51,320 bases of DNA from Mesorhizobium sp. LMG 17147 (GTDB lineage: Bacteria; Pseudomonadota; Alphaproteobacteria; Rhizobiales; Rhizobiaceae): contig NZ_JANCTC010000028.1 of the NCBI RefSeq assembly GCF_024297145.1, positions 1 to 51,320 on the forward strand, given 5' to 3'. The notes under the pieces are model-generated. The model worked only from the letters and a program-made list of their open reading frames with translations. It was not told the DNA's origin and searched no databases. A program made the translations under genes and the position numbers. Positions 21,929 through 30,448 of the stretch are shown here, piece by piece. Every line of letters begins with the position of its first letter. Position 1 is the stretch's first letter.

Positions 21929-22226
21929 CCGGCCATCGTCCCGCCGCGCCCCGCCGCCAGGTCGACGCTGAAATCGAGTTTGGCGTGGCCGTTGATGCGC
22001 CAGTTGGCAAAGACATTGACCAGATCGAAGCCGTCATCGACGAGCGCCGGTTCGTCCGGTTGCTGCGGTTGGTGCGCGTGATCTTGCCAACGCTGAGATA
22101 TCGCGCGCCAACGGTGAGCTGGTCTTCCAACATCCTGTTGTTCAGCGGCTGGCCAGAATAGACGACGCTGACGATCTTGGCGTCGATAAGCGCGCCGGCA
22201 CGATTCACGAAACCCCGGCCATTCAC
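21925..22226 (-). pseudogene. 3' fragment of a TonB-dependent receptor with a frameshift
   Basis: Reading the minus strand gives SVVYSGQPLNNRMLEDQLTV and GARYLSVGKIT, then after a one-base frame change ALVDDGFDLVNVFANWRING and KLDFSVDLAAG to a stop at 21925. These are the last beta-strands of an outer-membrane TonB receptor, of the haem or haemoglobin type by flavour. Only about 100 of 650 or more residues remain, with no N-terminus and a frameshift near 22065. It is dead DNA trapped between acnX and the LacI regulator gene. Confidence 0.7.
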
Positions 22227-22232
22227 CTGGGT

Positions 22233-23264
22233 TCAGATCTCCGGGATGCTTTCCCTGAAGATCACTTGCAGCCTCGGCTGGTGCAGTTCGTAGGGCAAGC
22301 CCTTGACCGCGTGGGTCAAGGTGTTGAGCGCCTCGCGGGCCTCGACGCGCGGGTTCTGGTCGATGACCGCGTCGAGCGTGCCGTCGAGCAAGAGCTCCTT
22401 GGTGCCTTCCGTCACCTCATGGCCGAGAAAGACCGTCGACAGCGCGCGCCCGCGTTCCTTCAGCGCGCGGGCGATGCCGGTGTTGCCAGCGCCGACATTG
22501 TAGATGGCGGCCAGGTCCGGGTGCCGGTCCAGCAGGGCGGAGGCCTCAGAGTAGGCTTTTTCCCGATCGTCGAGCATTTCGCGCATCTCGACGATCTGCA
22601 GATTGGGCGACTCTTCCGTCAGTATGTGGCGGAAGCCCATCTCGCGCTCTTCGTGGCCGCGGTAGGAGAGCGAACCGGCGAACAGCGCGACCTTGCCCGG
22701 ACGCCCTGCGCCCATGAAGCGGTTGAGCAGGTAGCCGGCGAGCCGGCCGGCGGCGCGGTTGTCGATGCCGATATAGGCAACCCTCGGCACATGCAGGATG
22801 TCGGAAGCGAGGGTGACCACCTTGACGCCGCTGGCCGAAAGCGAGCGGATCGCCTCGCGCACCGTCGGATGGTCGAGCGCGATCACACCAACGCCTTGCG
22901 TCTGCCCGTGCAGTTCCTGCAGCAGACGGGCGAGCCGATCCGGATTGAAGCCTTCGATAGTGGCGACGCGGACGTCGAGGTCAGGCCGCGACTGCGCCTG
23001 CGCCTCGATCTGGCGGTGCAGCATCTTGATGAAGGAATTGGTGCCGGCGGGCAGGGCGAAATCGAGCCGTATGATCTCACCGCGCAGCGCGTTGAGCGAG
23101 CTCGGATTATTTGAATTTTCAGCGATATAGCCAAGCCGCTGTGCCGTTTCGAGCACGACCTCGCGAGTGCGCGCCCTGACCCCGGCGCGGTTGTTGAGCA
23201 CACGGTCGACCGTGGCGGCGGAAACGCCGGCTTCCCGAGCTATGTCTGTCAGGGTGGACCGCAC
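22233..23264 (-). CDS. LacI-family transcriptional regulator
   Basis: The 343-residue protein has the LacI helix-turn-helix and hinge at its N-terminus (TLTDIAREAGVSAATVDRVL, then NNRAGVRARTREVVLETAQRL). A periplasmic-binding-protein-like effector domain follows at about residues 65-340 (VIALDHPTVREAI, YIGIDNRAAGRLAGYLL). It is divergent from the sugar transporter operon at 23636, with a 370-base shared control region, so it very likely regulates that operon and itself in response to the transported compound. The full-length product looks intact. Confidence 0.9.
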   Translation of the reverse strand: MRSTLTDIAREAGVSAATVDRVLNNRAGVRARTREVVLETAQRLGYIAENSNNPSSLNALRGEIIRLDFALPAGTNSFIKMLHRQIEAQAQSRPDLDVRVATIEGFNPDRLARLLQELHGQTQGVGVIALDHPTVREAIRSLSASGVKVVTLASDILHVPRVAYIGIDNRAAGRLAGYLLNRFMGAGRPGKVALFAGSLSYRGHEEREMGFRHILTEESPNLQIVEMREMLDDREKAYSEASALLDRHPDLAAIYNVGAGNTGIARALKERGRALSTVFLGHEVTEGTKELLLDGTLDAVIDQNPRVEAREALNTLTHAVKGLPYELHQPRLQVIFRESIPEI

Positions 23265-23343
23265 TGTCGATCACCTCATTCCAAAATGTGCCAAAGGCGC
23301 ATGGAGATTACGCATTTCATAGGTCCGATGTCGGAGAGCGGCC

Positions 23344-23511
23344 TCATCGCCGCTCGCGATTCTGATGGGAAATGATGTAACCGGCCTTGGCCGATCCGCA
23401 AGTCGCTGCGCTAGACCAAATTCCGAAGCGGACCAACGCGCCGAGGTGGGCAGCCTGGTTCCCCTCAAATTCAAGCACCGGCTTCGGTGCGAGAGCCTTG
23501 ATAAACGCCAT
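23344..23511 (-). CDS. Possible 55-residue gene or gene remnant with strong ribosome site
   Basis: An ATG at 23511 stands behind AGGGAGGGG, one of the strongest ribosome sites in the window. The frame encodes MAFIKALAPKPVLEFEGNQA continuing to residue 55 and a TGA at 23344. The first 30 residues look protein-like; the rest (SSAATCGSAKAG...) does not. It may be a small gene or the decayed 5' end of a longer one. It lies between the LacI gene and the operator-like repeats at 23531-23597. Confidence 0.35.
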   Translation of the reverse strand: MAFIKALAPKPVLEFEGNQAAHLGALVRFGIWSSAATCGSAKAGYIISHQNRERR

Positions 23512-23530
23512 TTTCCCCTCCCTTGAGATA

Positions 23531-23597
23531 TTATGATGTGTCTTGATTATTTATGATGTTGACAGCCTTGGTGCAGTGCCGTCAATATCCATCATAA
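23531..23597. promoter_or_regulatory. Operator-like repeats upstream of the transporter operon
   Basis: TTATGATG occurs at 23531 and 23551, exactly 20 bases (about two helix turns) apart, and its reverse complement CATCATAA at 23590-23597. Inside the pair 23551/23597 a second inverted motif, TTGAC (23559-23563) and GTCAA (23581-23585), makes a large imperfect palindrome. The last copy ends 38 bases before the binding-protein ATG. These are candidate binding sites for the divergent LacI protein or another regulator. Confidence 0.45.
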
Positions 23598-23635
23598 GGG
23601 CCGTGGAGGAACAAGGCCCTGAGGGAGGATTTCCA

Positions 23636-25249
23636 ATGTCGAATTTGATCCGCGTGTCGCGGCGCCGTTTGCTGGCGTCCGGTGGAAAGGCGGCAGTGCT
23701 TGTTGCCGCCGCAGGTATCGCGCCGAAATTCATTCGCCCAAGCCGTGCCTATGCGGCCGATGCCCTGGCGCCCGGCATGATCGGTGGCCCGACCGGCTTC
23801 GACGGCTCGGAGCGCTATCAGTATGGCGCCGACACACCCGAGGGCCGCGCCATCGAGGCAGCCAAGGCGATGAAGGGCGCCGGCAAGGCGCCGACGAAGA
23901 TCGTGCTCGGCCTGTCCGACGGTTCGATCGGCCAGCTGACGCAGCCGTTTCCGGCGGGCGCGCCGTCGATCAAGGATCTATGGGAGAAGGAAACCGGCAT
24001 TCCGCTCGAGATCGTCGGTGTGCCCAACGGCCAGGAATTCACCAAGACGATGCAGGACATCTCCACCAAGGGTGGGGCCTACGACATCTACGCGGTCGAA
24101 TGGAACCGTCTTGGCGACCTCGCCGAAACCGGCGGCATCCTCAAGCTCGACGACTTCGTTGCACAATATAAGCCGGAATGGGACGATCCCGAGCGTGGCT
24201 ACGTCAACGGCGCCAAGGGCGTGTCGCTGCTCAACCAGTATCGCGGCTCGACCTACGGCGTGTCGCTGGATGGCGATTTCCAGACCTGGGTCTACCGCAC
24301 CGATCTGTTCGGCGACGCAGCCGAGAAGAAGGCCTTCTCCGACAAATACGGGTATGAACTGGCGGCGCCGAAGACGTGGAAGCAGCATGACGAGATCGCA
24401 GCCTTCTTCCAGCGCCCGGACAAGGGCCTGTTCGGCTCGACCGATCTGCGCAACCAGGGCTGGGGCTACACCAACTGGTATCAGCGTTATGGCTCAATGG
24501 CTTCGCCCAATCAGTTCTTGTTCGACGATGCCGGCAAGCCACTGATCAATTCGGAGCAAGGTATCGCGGCGACCAACGAGTACATTGCTTCGCTCTCGCA
24601 TCATTCGCCGGATGCGATCTCCTGGGGTTGGCCGGAGCAGTACGGCAATTTCGCCAAGGGCGGTGCGGCCATGACCTGTGCCTTCTCCAACCTGCCGAAA
24701 TTCCTCGACAATGCCGGCAACAAGGATTCAGCTGTCACTGGAAAGATCGGCTCCATGCTGCCGCCCGGCCGCGAGATCGACGGAAAACTGGTCAGCCGTT
24801 CGGTGCTGTGGCTTAACCTGTCGGCGTCGGTTTCCTCGCAAGCCAAGAACCCGGAAGCCTGCTACCTGTTCCTGCAGTGGCTGGGTTCAAGCCGCATCTA
24901 CGCCTGGATGACCGCCAATCCGGGCGGCTATTTCGATCCGTTCCGGCTGTCGGATTTCTCCGATCCGCTGGTTCGCCAGACCTATCACGCCTACCACATG
25001 GACGTGGTGCGCGAGACGGTCGCCCGCACCGTGCCCACCATCAACTATCCCGGCGCCACCGCCTTCCACAACGCGCTGGACGAGAATCTCGTCGCCGCGT
25101 TGACCAAGGCCAAGACGGCCGAGCAGGCGATGGCCGACACCGAGGCCGAGTGGAAGAAGATTGCCCGCCGGACCGGCGAGGAGAAGCTTCTCGAAGCCAT
25201 CAAGACCAACAAGGAGGCCTGGCCGACCGTCCTCGATCCGATCGCCTGA
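23636..25249 (+). CDS. ABC transporter sugar-binding protein, Tat-exported
   Basis: The 537-residue protein starts at 23636 with GGGAGG about nine bases upstream. A twin-arginine signal (SRRRLLASGGKAAVLVAAAG) at residues 8-27 indicates export in folded form through Tat. The mature protein is a family-1 extracellular solute-binding protein (GLSDGSIGQLTQPF, YDIYAVEWNRLGDLAETGGI, WPEQYGNFAKGGAAM). Its large size resembles the rhizobial glycerol-binding protein GlpV rather than a typical 420-residue maltose type. It heads the operon binding protein - permease - permease - ATPase - ATPase - dehydrogenase. The ligand is unknown, but a polyol or cyclitol is plausible from the neighbours. Confidence 0.85.
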   Translation: MSNLIRVSRRRLLASGGKAAVLVAAAGIAPKFIRPSRAYAADALAPGMIGGPTGFDGSERYQYGADTPEGRAIEAAKAMKGAGKAPTKIVLGLSDGSIGQLTQPFPAGAPSIKDLWEKETGIPLEIVGVPNGQEFTKTMQDISTKGGAYDIYAVEWNRLGDLAETGGILKLDDFVAQYKPEWDDPERGYVNGAKGVSLLNQYRGSTYGVSLDGDFQTWVYRTDLFGDAAEKKAFSDKYGYELAAPKTWKQHDEIAAFFQRPDKGLFGSTDLRNQGWGYTNWYQRYGSMASPNQFLFDDAGKPLINSEQGIAATNEYIASLSHHSPDAISWGWPEQYGNFAKGGAAMTCAFSNLPKFLDNAGNKDSAVTGKIGSMLPPGREIDGKLVSRSVLWLNLSASVSSQAKNPEACYLFLQWLGSSRIYAWMTANPGGYFDPFRLSDFSDPLVRQTYHAYHMDVVRETVARTVPTINYPGATAFHNALDENLVAALTKAKTAEQAMADTEAEWKKIARRTGEEKLLEAIKTNKEAWPTVLDPIA

Positions 25250-25327
25250 TCCTCGCAGGATCTTACCAAGGAGGGGAGGAGCGGCCGCTCTTCCCCTCGC
25301 CAACGAAGGACCCAGCAAAGCCGCAAG

Positions 25328-26188
25328 ATGAAGCGTTCAGTCCCTTTCGAGATATTCCGCTATGCCGCGATCCTTGCAGCGATGGCGGTGACGCTGGTGC
25401 CGATCCTGTGGATGGTGTCGATGGCGTTCAAGCCGATCGCCGAATGGTCGGCGACCGGCGCCGACCTGACATGGTGGCCGAAGAACCCGACACTCAGCAA
25501 TTTCCGCTTCGTCTTCGGGGAATCGACCAACAATCTGATCGTCGCGCTCGACCGCACAGCCTTGAAGCCGATCCTGTCGTCGCTGCTGTCGGCCACGTTC
25601 GGCACGGCAATCGCCATGTCGGCGGGCACCGCGGCGGCCTACGGGCTGTCGCGCTTCGGCTCGGGCCAGAACCTGCCGCTGGCGCTGATCCAGCTTCGCC
25701 TGTTTCCGCCGATGGCGGTCATGACCCCGGTGATGATCATGTGGGCTTTCCTCAACTTCACCGACAGCTGGTGGGGGCTGTCGCTGATCTATGGCATCGT
25801 CACGCTGCCTTTCGCCTTCTGGCTGATGAAGACCTTCTTCGACGACATGCCGCGCGAGATCGAGGAGGCGGCACTTGTCGAAGGCTGTTCGCGGTGGCGC
25901 GTCTTCACCCGCATCACGCTGCCGATGATGCGCGCGCCGCTGGCAAGTGCGGCGCTGTTCGTCTTCATCCTCAACTGGTCGGACTATCTGATTGCGCTGC
26001 TTCTGACGACGCGCGAATGGGTGACGGTCCCTGTCTACATGGCCTCGCTGTCCTCCTCGATGACCGGACAGCTCTACGGCGCCAAGGCTGCTCTCGGCCT
26101 GATTGCCGCGGTGCCGCCGGTGATCATGGGCATCGCCATCCAGCGCCATCTGGTGCGCGGGCTGACCTTCGGGGCGCTCAAGCAATGA
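25328..26188 (+). CDS. ABC transporter permease, MalG-like
   Basis: The 286-residue protein has six membrane segments and the EAA loop (EIEEAALVEGCSRWRVFTRITLP at about residues 178-200, with the invariant Gly), the contact site for the ATPases. It belongs to the carbohydrate uptake CUT1 inner-membrane proteins, MalG side. The gene lies about 80 bases after the binding-protein gene and its stop overlaps the first possible start of the second permease, as expected for one operon. Confidence 0.88.
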   Translation: MKRSVPFEIFRYAAILAAMAVTLVPILWMVSMAFKPIAEWSATGADLTWWPKNPTLSNFRFVFGESTNNLIVALDRTALKPILSSLLSATFGTAIAMSAGTAAAYGLSRFGSGQNLPLALIQLRLFPPMAVMTPVMIMWAFLNFTDSWWGLSLIYGIVTLPFAFWLMKTFFDDMPREIEEAALVEGCSRWRVFTRITLPMMRAPLASAALFVFILNWSDYLIALLLTTREWVTVPVYMASLSSSMTGQLYGAKAALGLIAAVPPVIMGIAIQRHLVRGLTFGALKQ

Positions 26189-26220
26189 GCGCGGTGGCAG
26201 CGACGATTTCGGAGGGCGAC

Positions 26221-27144
26221 ATGCAAGCCTCCAAAGCGGCGTCGGTGTTGCCGGACGAGGGCGCACGGCTCGGCTTCCGGCTGACCCTGCCGGCGCAAAT
26301 CCTGGTGCTGTTTATCGCTGTCTTCCCGCTCCTGATGCAGCTCTATATCAGCCTCACCGACTGGTCGCCGCTGTCGGGCACCGGCTGGTGGAATGCCTGG
26401 TCGATGTGGAACAGTTTCGCCAACTACACCGACCTTGCCGTCGACGCACGCTTCTGGAGCGCGCTGAAGCGCACGGCCATCGTTATGATCGTCTGCGTGC
26501 CGACGGAGTTCCTGCTCGGGCTGGCGCTCGCGACGCTGTTTGCCGACGAGTTTCCGGGCAAACGGATCTTCTACTCGATCCTCTTGATGCCGATGATGGT
26601 GGTGCCGGCGGTGGCCGGCTACATGTTCTTCATGCTGTTTCAATCAGGCGGCCCGGTCAACGACATCCTGTCGGCGATCTCAGGCTTTCCCGTCACCATC
26701 GCCTGGCTGTCGGATCCGACGTTGGCGCTGATCGCGGTGATGGTCGCCGACATCTGGCAGTGGACGCCACTGATGTTCCTGATCCTGCTTGCCGGTCTGG
26801 TCGGCGTGCCTGAGGACCAGATCAAGGCGGCGACGCTGCTCGGCGCCAACCCCTGGCAGCGGTTCGTCACCATCGTGCTGCCGAAGATGAAGACGATCAT
26901 CATCATCGCACTGGCGATCAGGGTGATCGAGAACTTCAAGATCTTCGACACGCTCTATATCATGACCGGCGGCGGTCCCGGCGTCGCCACCGAAACCATC
27001 TCCGTCTACATCTACAAGCTCACCACCCAGGACCTGATCTGGGGCTATGTGGCGGCAATCGCGCTGGCCATATTGATCGTGCTGTCCATCGCCGCGGTGT
27101 TTGCCATGAAACGCATGGCCCGGGTACGCCAGGTGACGGCATGA
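26221..27144 (+). CDS. ABC transporter permease, MalF-like
   Basis: The 307-residue protein has six hydrophobic segments and an EAA-type loop (EDQIKAATLLGANPWQRFVTIVLPKM at about residues 198-225). It pairs with the MalG-like permease to form the channel. I prefer the ATG at 26221, which has GGAGG at ideal distance (26211-26215). An ATG at 26185 that overlaps the preceding stop would add 12 residues and remains possible. Its end overlaps the first ATPase by four bases. Confidence 0.88.
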   Translation: MQASKAASVLPDEGARLGFRLTLPAQILVLFIAVFPLLMQLYISLTDWSPLSGTGWWNAWSMWNSFANYTDLAVDARFWSALKRTAIVMIVCVPTEFLLGLALATLFADEFPGKRIFYSILLMPMMVVPAVAGYMFFMLFQSGGPVNDILSAISGFPVTIAWLSDPTLALIAVMVADIWQWTPLMFLILLAGLVGVPEDQIKAATLLGANPWQRFVTIVLPKMKTIIIIALAIRVIENFKIFDTLYIMTGGGPGVATETISVYIYKLTTQDLIWGYVAAIALAILIVLSIAAVFAMKRMARVRQVTA

Positions 27145-28232
27145 GCACGATCCATCTGCAGAACCTGGTCAAGAAATTCGGCGACTTCACCGCGCTGAAG
27201 ACGATGGATCTGGCCATTGCCGACGGCGAGTTCATGGCGCTGCTGGGGCCGTCGGGCTGCGGCAAATCGACGACGATGAACATGATCGCCGGCATGGAAG
27301 AGCCGACCAGCGGCAAGATCCTGTTCGGCGAGCGCGACATGGCCGGCGTGCCGATGGGGCGGCGCGGCGTCGGCTTCGTCTTCCAGAACTACGCGATTTT
27401 CACTCATATGAGCGTGCGGCAGAACCTCGCCTACGGGCCGAAAATGCGCGGCGCAGCCAAGGCCGAGGTCGACCGCCGCGTTGGCGCCATTGCCGAGATG
27501 CTGCAACTGACGCCGCTGCTCGACCGCAAGGCCGACCGGCTTTCGGTCAACATATTGCAGCGGGTCGCGATCGGCCGTTCGGCGATCATGGAGCCGGCGA
27601 TCTTCCTGCTCGACGAGCCGCTGTCCAATGTCGACGCGGCCTTCCGGGCCGTGATGCGGACCGAACTGAAGCAGCTGCAGCGGCAGTTCCGGCAGACCAT
27701 GGTCTACGTCACCCACGACCAGCTCGAAGCGATGACCATGGCCGACCGCATCGCGGTGATGGACCACGGCGTGCTGCAGCAGGTCGGCACCCCGCTGGAA
27801 GTCTACAACGATCCGGCCAACGTCTTCGTCGCCCGCTTCATCGGCGCGCCGGGCATGAACCTCCTCAAGGGCAGGCCGGCGGAAAGCGACGGTGGCGTGG
27901 TCGTCGACCTCGGCCCGCTCGGGGCGACGCCGCCGCTGCCGGTCGAGATTGCCGATGTCGCGCGCCGGATGCGCGGCGAGGTGTTTTATGGCTTTCGACC
28001 GGAGCAAGTGAAGCTGGCTGAAGACGGCCGTGGCCTGTCCATGCCGGTGAGTTTCGTCGAGCGGATCGGCCCGCGCACCATCATCCACCTTGGCGACGGG
28101 GAAACCGCGGTTAAGGCGGTGTTCGACAATGATGTCGGGCTGGCGATCGGGCAGACAGCCGTCGTCGCACCTGCGGTGGAGGCGGTGCGCGTCTTCGATG
28201 CCGCCACCGGCCTTGCCTTGAGAGCGGGCTGA
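27141..28232 (+). CDS. ABC transporter ATPase with degenerate signature motif
   Basis: This 363-residue MalK/UgpC-type ATPase has Walker A GPSGCGKST (residues 36-44), Q-loop FQN, Walker B FLLDEP with the catalytic Glu at 159, a D-loop SNVD and the switch His at 192, all normal. The signature that should read LSGGQ at 134-138 is LSVNI. Residues from about 235 form the C-terminal regulatory beta-domain. In an ABC dimer the signature of one subunit completes the ATP site of the other, so this subunit spoils its partner's site while keeping its own. It works with the next gene's ATPase. Confidence 0.9.
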   Translation: MSTIHLQNLVKKFGDFTALKTMDLAIADGEFMALLGPSGCGKSTTMNMIAGMEEPTSGKILFGERDMAGVPMGRRGVGFVFQNYAIFTHMSVRQNLAYGPKMRGAAKAEVDRRVGAIAEMLQLTPLLDRKADRLSVNILQRVAIGRSAIMEPAIFLLDEPLSNVDAAFRAVMRTELKQLQRQFRQTMVYVTHDQLEAMTMADRIAVMDHGVLQQVGTPLEVYNDPANVFVARFIGAPGMNLLKGRPAESDGGVVVDLGPLGATPPLPVEIADVARRMRGEVFYGFRPEQVKLAEDGRGLSMPVSFVERIGPRTIIHLGDGETAVKAVFDNDVGLAIGQTAVVAPAVEAVRVFDAATGLALRAG

Positions 28233-28236
28233 GACC

Positions 28237-29298
28237 ATGGCCGATATCGTCTTCCGCAATGTGACCAAACGCTACGGCAACACGCTCGCCGTCGATGACG
28301 CCTCGTTCACTGTCAACGACAATGAGTTCTTCTGCTTCTTCGGCCCGCCTCTATCGGGCAAGTCGACGGTGCTGCGCCTGGTGCTTGGGCTCGAGACACC
28401 GGACGCCGGCGAGATCCTGATCGACGGAAAGCCGGTCAACACAGTGTCGCCGGCCGAACGCAACGTCGCCATGGTCTTCCAGAACCTGGCGCTGTTTCCG
28501 CATATGAGCGCGCGCGACAACATCCGCTTTCCACTGGTCGAACGCCGGGTCGCCGAAGCCGAGATCGAAAAGCGCCTCGCCGACGTCGCGGCCAAGCTGC
28601 ATATCGGCCATATCCTGCACAAGCCGCCAGCACAGCTTTCCGGAGGTGAGCGGCAGCGTGTCGCGATCGCCCGCGCGCTGGTGCGTGATCCCGTCGCGTA
28701 TCTGATGGATGATCCAATCTCGGCGCTCGACGCCCGGCTGCGCGAGGAGACGCGGGTCGAGCTGAAGCGCATCCAGCGCGAGCTCGGCAAGACGCTGATC
28801 TATGTCACGCACGACCAGGAAGAAGCGATGTCGGTCGCCGACCGAATGGCCATTCTGGACAACGGCAAGATCAGGCAGATCGGCGCGCCGGCCGAGATTT
28901 ATGACCGGCCGGCCAGCACCTATGTGGCGCGGCTGCTTGGCTCGCCGATGATGAACATACTGAAGTCGGTGCACGGCGCTGAAGGCGTGGAGGCGGCGGA
29001 AGGCACGATCCGCATCGCGGACAAGACGGCGCCGGTCGATGCCGTCGAGATCGGACTCAGGCCGGAAGACATCAAGGTCAAGGCCTGGTCGGAGGGGGGC
29101 GCGGGCCGCCCGGCGCGAGTGTTCGAGGTCGAGCCGCTCGGCGGCTACACCGTAGTGACGCTCGCCGCCGGGCAGGCGCGTCTGCGGGCGCTGTTGCGCG
29201 GCCAGCCGGACATCAGGCCGGACGCGATGGTGGCGATATCCTGCGAGCCGGGCAGGGTGCATTATTTCGGGCAAAGCGGGGGAGCGCTGGCAAGGTGA
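28237..29298 (+). CDS. ABC transporter ATPase with altered Walker motifs
   Basis: This 353-residue ATPase aligns with the preceding one without gaps through the catalytic core. The signature is normal (LSGGE, 134-138) and the switch His is at 192. Walker A reads GPPLSGKST, with Leu in place of the usual Gly at 39, and Walker B reads YLMDDP, with Asp at 159 where the catalytic Glu should be. It therefore supplies a good signature to its partner but a weak ATP site of its own. Together the two ATPases should form one active and one degenerate site. A C-terminal regulatory domain is present. The gene starts four bases after the previous one. Confidence 0.9.
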   Translation: MADIVFRNVTKRYGNTLAVDDASFTVNDNEFFCFFGPPLSGKSTVLRLVLGLETPDAGEILIDGKPVNTVSPAERNVAMVFQNLALFPHMSARDNIRFPLVERRVAEAEIEKRLADVAAKLHIGHILHKPPAQLSGGERQRVAIARALVRDPVAYLMDDPISALDARLREETRVELKRIQRELGKTLIYVTHDQEEAMSVADRMAILDNGKIRQIGAPAEIYDRPASTYVARLLGSPMMNILKSVHGAEGVEAAEGTIRIADKTAPVDAVEIGLRPEDIKVKAWSEGGAGRPARVFEVEPLGGYTVVTLAAGQARLRALLRGQPDIRPDAMVAISCEPGRVHYFGQSGGALAR

Positions 29299-29333
29299 CG
29301 GCGGCTGCAAGAAACGAGCTTCGGGAGGAACAC

Positions 29334-30422
29334 ATGGTGAGCAAAGGTTTCGAGCCGGACGTGAAGGTCCGCGCGAAGGAATACAGGATCGGCTGCGTGG
29401 GCGCCGGCATGATCATGGCCGAATGCCACCTTGCCGCTTACAAGGAAGCCGGTTTCCCAGTGGTGGCGATTGCCTCGCGGACCAAGGCCAGCGCCGAGAA
29501 GGTCGCGAAACGGTGGGATATCCCGACCGTCCACGACACGCCGGAACAGCTCATTGAGGACAAGAACGTCGAGATCATCGACCTTGCCTTTCCGCCCGAC
29601 CAGCAGCCGGCGCTGATCCGCCATGCGCTGAAGCAGGCACATATCAAGGCGATCCTGGCGCAGAAGCCATTGGCGCTGTCCCTTGAAGAGGCCGTCAAAC
29701 TGCGCGACGAGGCGGCCAAGACAGGCAAGATCCTCTCGGTCAACCAGAACATGCGCTACGACCAGTCGATGCGCGTCTTGAAGCAGGTCATCGACAGCGG
29801 CGCGCTCGGCGACATCGTCTTCGCCCAGATCGATATGCATGCGATCCCGCACTGGCAGAGCTTCCTCGAGGACTATGACCGATTGACGCTCGCCAACATG
29901 AGCGTCCACCATCTCGACGTACTACGCTTCCTGTTCGGCGATCCCCTAGAGATCACCACCCTGACCCGCAAGGACCCGCGCACCCGCTTCGACCATTCGG
30001 ACGGCATCACAGTGTCGACGATCAAGTTCCCGTCCGGTGTGCTTGCCGTATCGCTGGAGGATGTCTGGTCCGGGCCGCGCCAGGAGGGCTACAAGGACGA
30101 CCAGCACATCAACTGGCGCGTCGACGGCACCAAGGGCGTAGCCAAGGGCACCATCGGCTGGCCGACTGGCGCTGCCTCGACGCTGACCTATGCCTCGACC
30201 GAGACCACCGGTGGTGAATGGGTGACACCCAGCTGGGACACGATGTGGTTCCCGCATGCTTTTATCGGCGTCATGGAGCAGCTCCAGCACGCGGTCAAGA
30301 CTGGCGAGCCGCCGGCGCTGTCCGTCGCCGACAACGTCAAGACCATGGCGCTGGTCGAAGCCGGCTACCGCTCCATCGACAAGGGCCGGACGGTCAAACT
30401 TTCCGAAATATCAACTGACTGA
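29334..30422 (+). CDS. Gfo/Idh/MocA-family dehydrogenase
   Basis: The 362-residue protein starts at 29334 with GGGAGGAA seven bases upstream. It has an NAD(P)-binding GxGxxM pattern (IGCVGAGMIMAECHLAAY, about residues 18-35), the lysine of the EKP motif as QKP (AQKPLAL), and a conserved active-site stretch (ANMSVHHLDVLRFLFG) with histidines. The family oxidises sugars and inositols; MocA of rhizopine catabolism is a founding member. Together with the MocC-, MocB-, MocD- and MocE-like genes nearby this supports a cyclitol or amino-cyclitol pathway. It is co-transcribed with the transporter upstream. Confidence 0.88.
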   Translation: MVSKGFEPDVKVRAKEYRIGCVGAGMIMAECHLAAYKEAGFPVVAIASRTKASAEKVAKRWDIPTVHDTPEQLIEDKNVEIIDLAFPPDQQPALIRHALKQAHIKAILAQKPLALSLEEAVKLRDEAAKTGKILSVNQNMRYDQSMRVLKQVIDSGALGDIVFAQIDMHAIPHWQSFLEDYDRLTLANMSVHHLDVLRFLFGDPLEITTLTRKDPRTRFDHSDGITVSTIKFPSGVLAVSLEDVWSGPRQEGYKDDQHINWRVDGTKGVAKGTIGWPTGAASTLTYASTETTGGEWVTPSWDTMWFPHAFIGVMEQLQHAVKTGEPPALSVADNVKTMALVEAGYRSIDKGRTVKLSEISTD

Positions 30423-30448
30423 GCCACTTACAGGGAGGACTTCACACC

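Noticed and set aside
24877..27144. A 755-codon frame covering the second permease
   Set aside because: Only the part from 26185/26221 is the permease. The rest overlaps the binding-protein and MalG-like genes in another phase and reads as Arg/Gly-rich nonsense.
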